From an uncultured Lachnospiraceae bacterium (GTDB taxonomy: Bacteria; Bacillota; Clostridia; Lachnospirales; Lachnospiraceae): a stretch of 14,219 nt of DNA. How positions within the stretch are numbered: position 1 is the first letter of the stretch; each line of letters starts with the position of its first letter. A program made the position numbers and the translations under genes. Below the pieces are notes generated by a model. That model was not told the DNA's origin, ran no database searches, and saw nothing but the letters and a program-made list of their open reading frames with translations. The stretch is from the NCBI GenBank assembly GCA_910587895.1, contig CAJUOE010000074.1:1-14219 (forward strand), written 5' to 3'. This document shows positions 13,779 to 14,219 of the stretch, one piece after another.

Positions 13779-14219
13779 TATAAATATATTTCAAATGCCG
13801 GATACGCCCGCTCAAAATGATACCCCAGTTTTTCTGCCAGCGACACCGACCACTTATTCTGAGCATCCCAGCTGGGATAAAGGTTCCTGTCCATGCACTC
13901 CAGAATCAGCTTTGCCCCACACACCGATGCCAAACCTTTCCTGCGGTAATCCTCACGCGTGCCTATCTCAATTTCAATTCCACCGCGGTACACCGTATAG
14001 GAGGACGCGCCCGCCACGAGTTCCCCCTGAAGGGTAATCGCCACGCCCAGCCCACGCCTGTGGTACTCCTCATAGTCACGATACTGCGAGGTGAAATCCC
14101 GCGCCCAGTCCTGTTCCCTCGTCTGCCCGAAAATATCTTCATCTATCAGCCTTACTTCATATTCAGCCCGGATATATCTCTGTAATCCATAAGTTTTACC
14201 TGAATCCTGCCGCCAAGTC
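13778..14219 (-). CDS. GNAT family N-acetyltransferase, N-terminus outside window
   Basis: The C-terminal 146 residues of an acetyltransferase that moves an acetyl group from acetyl-CoA to an unknown acceptor. The frame is open from the right edge to the TAA at 13778-13780. The acetyl-CoA-binding motif is EIEIGTREDYRRKGLASVC, carrying the R-R-K-G-L-A version of the Q/R-x-x-G-x-G/A loop. It is followed by helix AKLILECMDRNLYPSWDAQN and the terminal LAEKLGYHFE. The combination GT-x-x-x-YRRKGLA and PSWDA-x-N-x-x-S resembles the GNAT_acetyltran family (PF12746) of Firmicutes. The fragment upstream of residue G(14045) reads through DWARDF and RDYEEYHRRGLG without a stop, so a start at the in-frame GTG 14044 would truncate the domain. 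Substrate is unknown. Confidence 0.85.
   Translation of the reverse strand, partial: TWRQDSGKTYGLQRYIRAEYEVRLIDEDIFGQTREQDWARDFTSQYRDYEEYHRRGLGVAITLQGELVAGASSYTVYRGGIEIEIGTREDYRRKGLASVCGAKLILECMDRNLYPSWDAQNKWSVSLAEKLGYHFERAYPAFEIYL

Overview
The window looks like chromosomal core DNA from a low-to-mid GC Firmicute, most likely a gut-type Clostridium of the Lachnospiraceae. This is inferred from the gene set and order: murC, a DnaD-domain protein, a DnaC/DnaI-type helicase loader and a long divergent PRPP synthetase, then an HPr-like protein followed by a lysine/alanine-rich protein resembling the Lachnospiraceae-associated DUF6465 family. GGAGG-type ribosome-binding sites and extended -10 promoters fit too. 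No mobile element, CRISPR array, tRNA or rRNA was seen.

Left part (1-5298, plus strand). The window opens inside a piece of ribosomal protein L11 that goes off the family sequence and stops early, directly in front of murC (peptidoglycan precursor synthesis). murC is followed by about 290 bases without a credible gene. That gap carries two groups of head-to-tail DnaA boxes, a murC terminator-like hairpin and an extended -10 promoter. Next come a dnaD/dnaB-like primosome gene and a dnaC/dnaI-like helicase loader, only 10 bases apart. prs (PRPP synthetase) follows with its own promoter-like signal and ends at a strong terminator.

Middle part (5307-9872, minus strand). This is a complete Bce-type antimicrobial-peptide sensing and detoxification module in the order response regulator, short intramembrane-sensing histidine kinase, ABC ATPase, FtsX-type permease. 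The regulator/kinase and ATPase/permease pairs overlap. The 116-base gap between kinase and ATPase genes holds an operator-like palindrome close to the BceR-family consensus and a -10 element, so the regulator probably activates the transporter from inside the operon.

Right part (9901-14219). A two-gene minus-strand unit encodes an HPr/Crh-like protein lacking the phosphorylatable histidine and a K/A/E/P-rich protein with an AT-hook-like motif. It ends at a long hairpin only about 28 bases in front of the response-regulator gene. Beyond it, a cation diffusion facilitator with a duplicated C-terminal domain (minus) and an AzgA/PbuG-type purine permease (plus) are divergently transcribed from a shared 200-base region. 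The permease ends at a strong bidirectional terminator shared with a GNAT acetyltransferase gene that runs off the right edge.

Most genes are ordinary housekeeping or resistance functions. The most unusual structures are the DnaA-box array in front of the replication genes, the broken L11 copy, the His-less HPr-like protein, the operator-like palindromes, and the CGGA-repeat leader of the purine permease.
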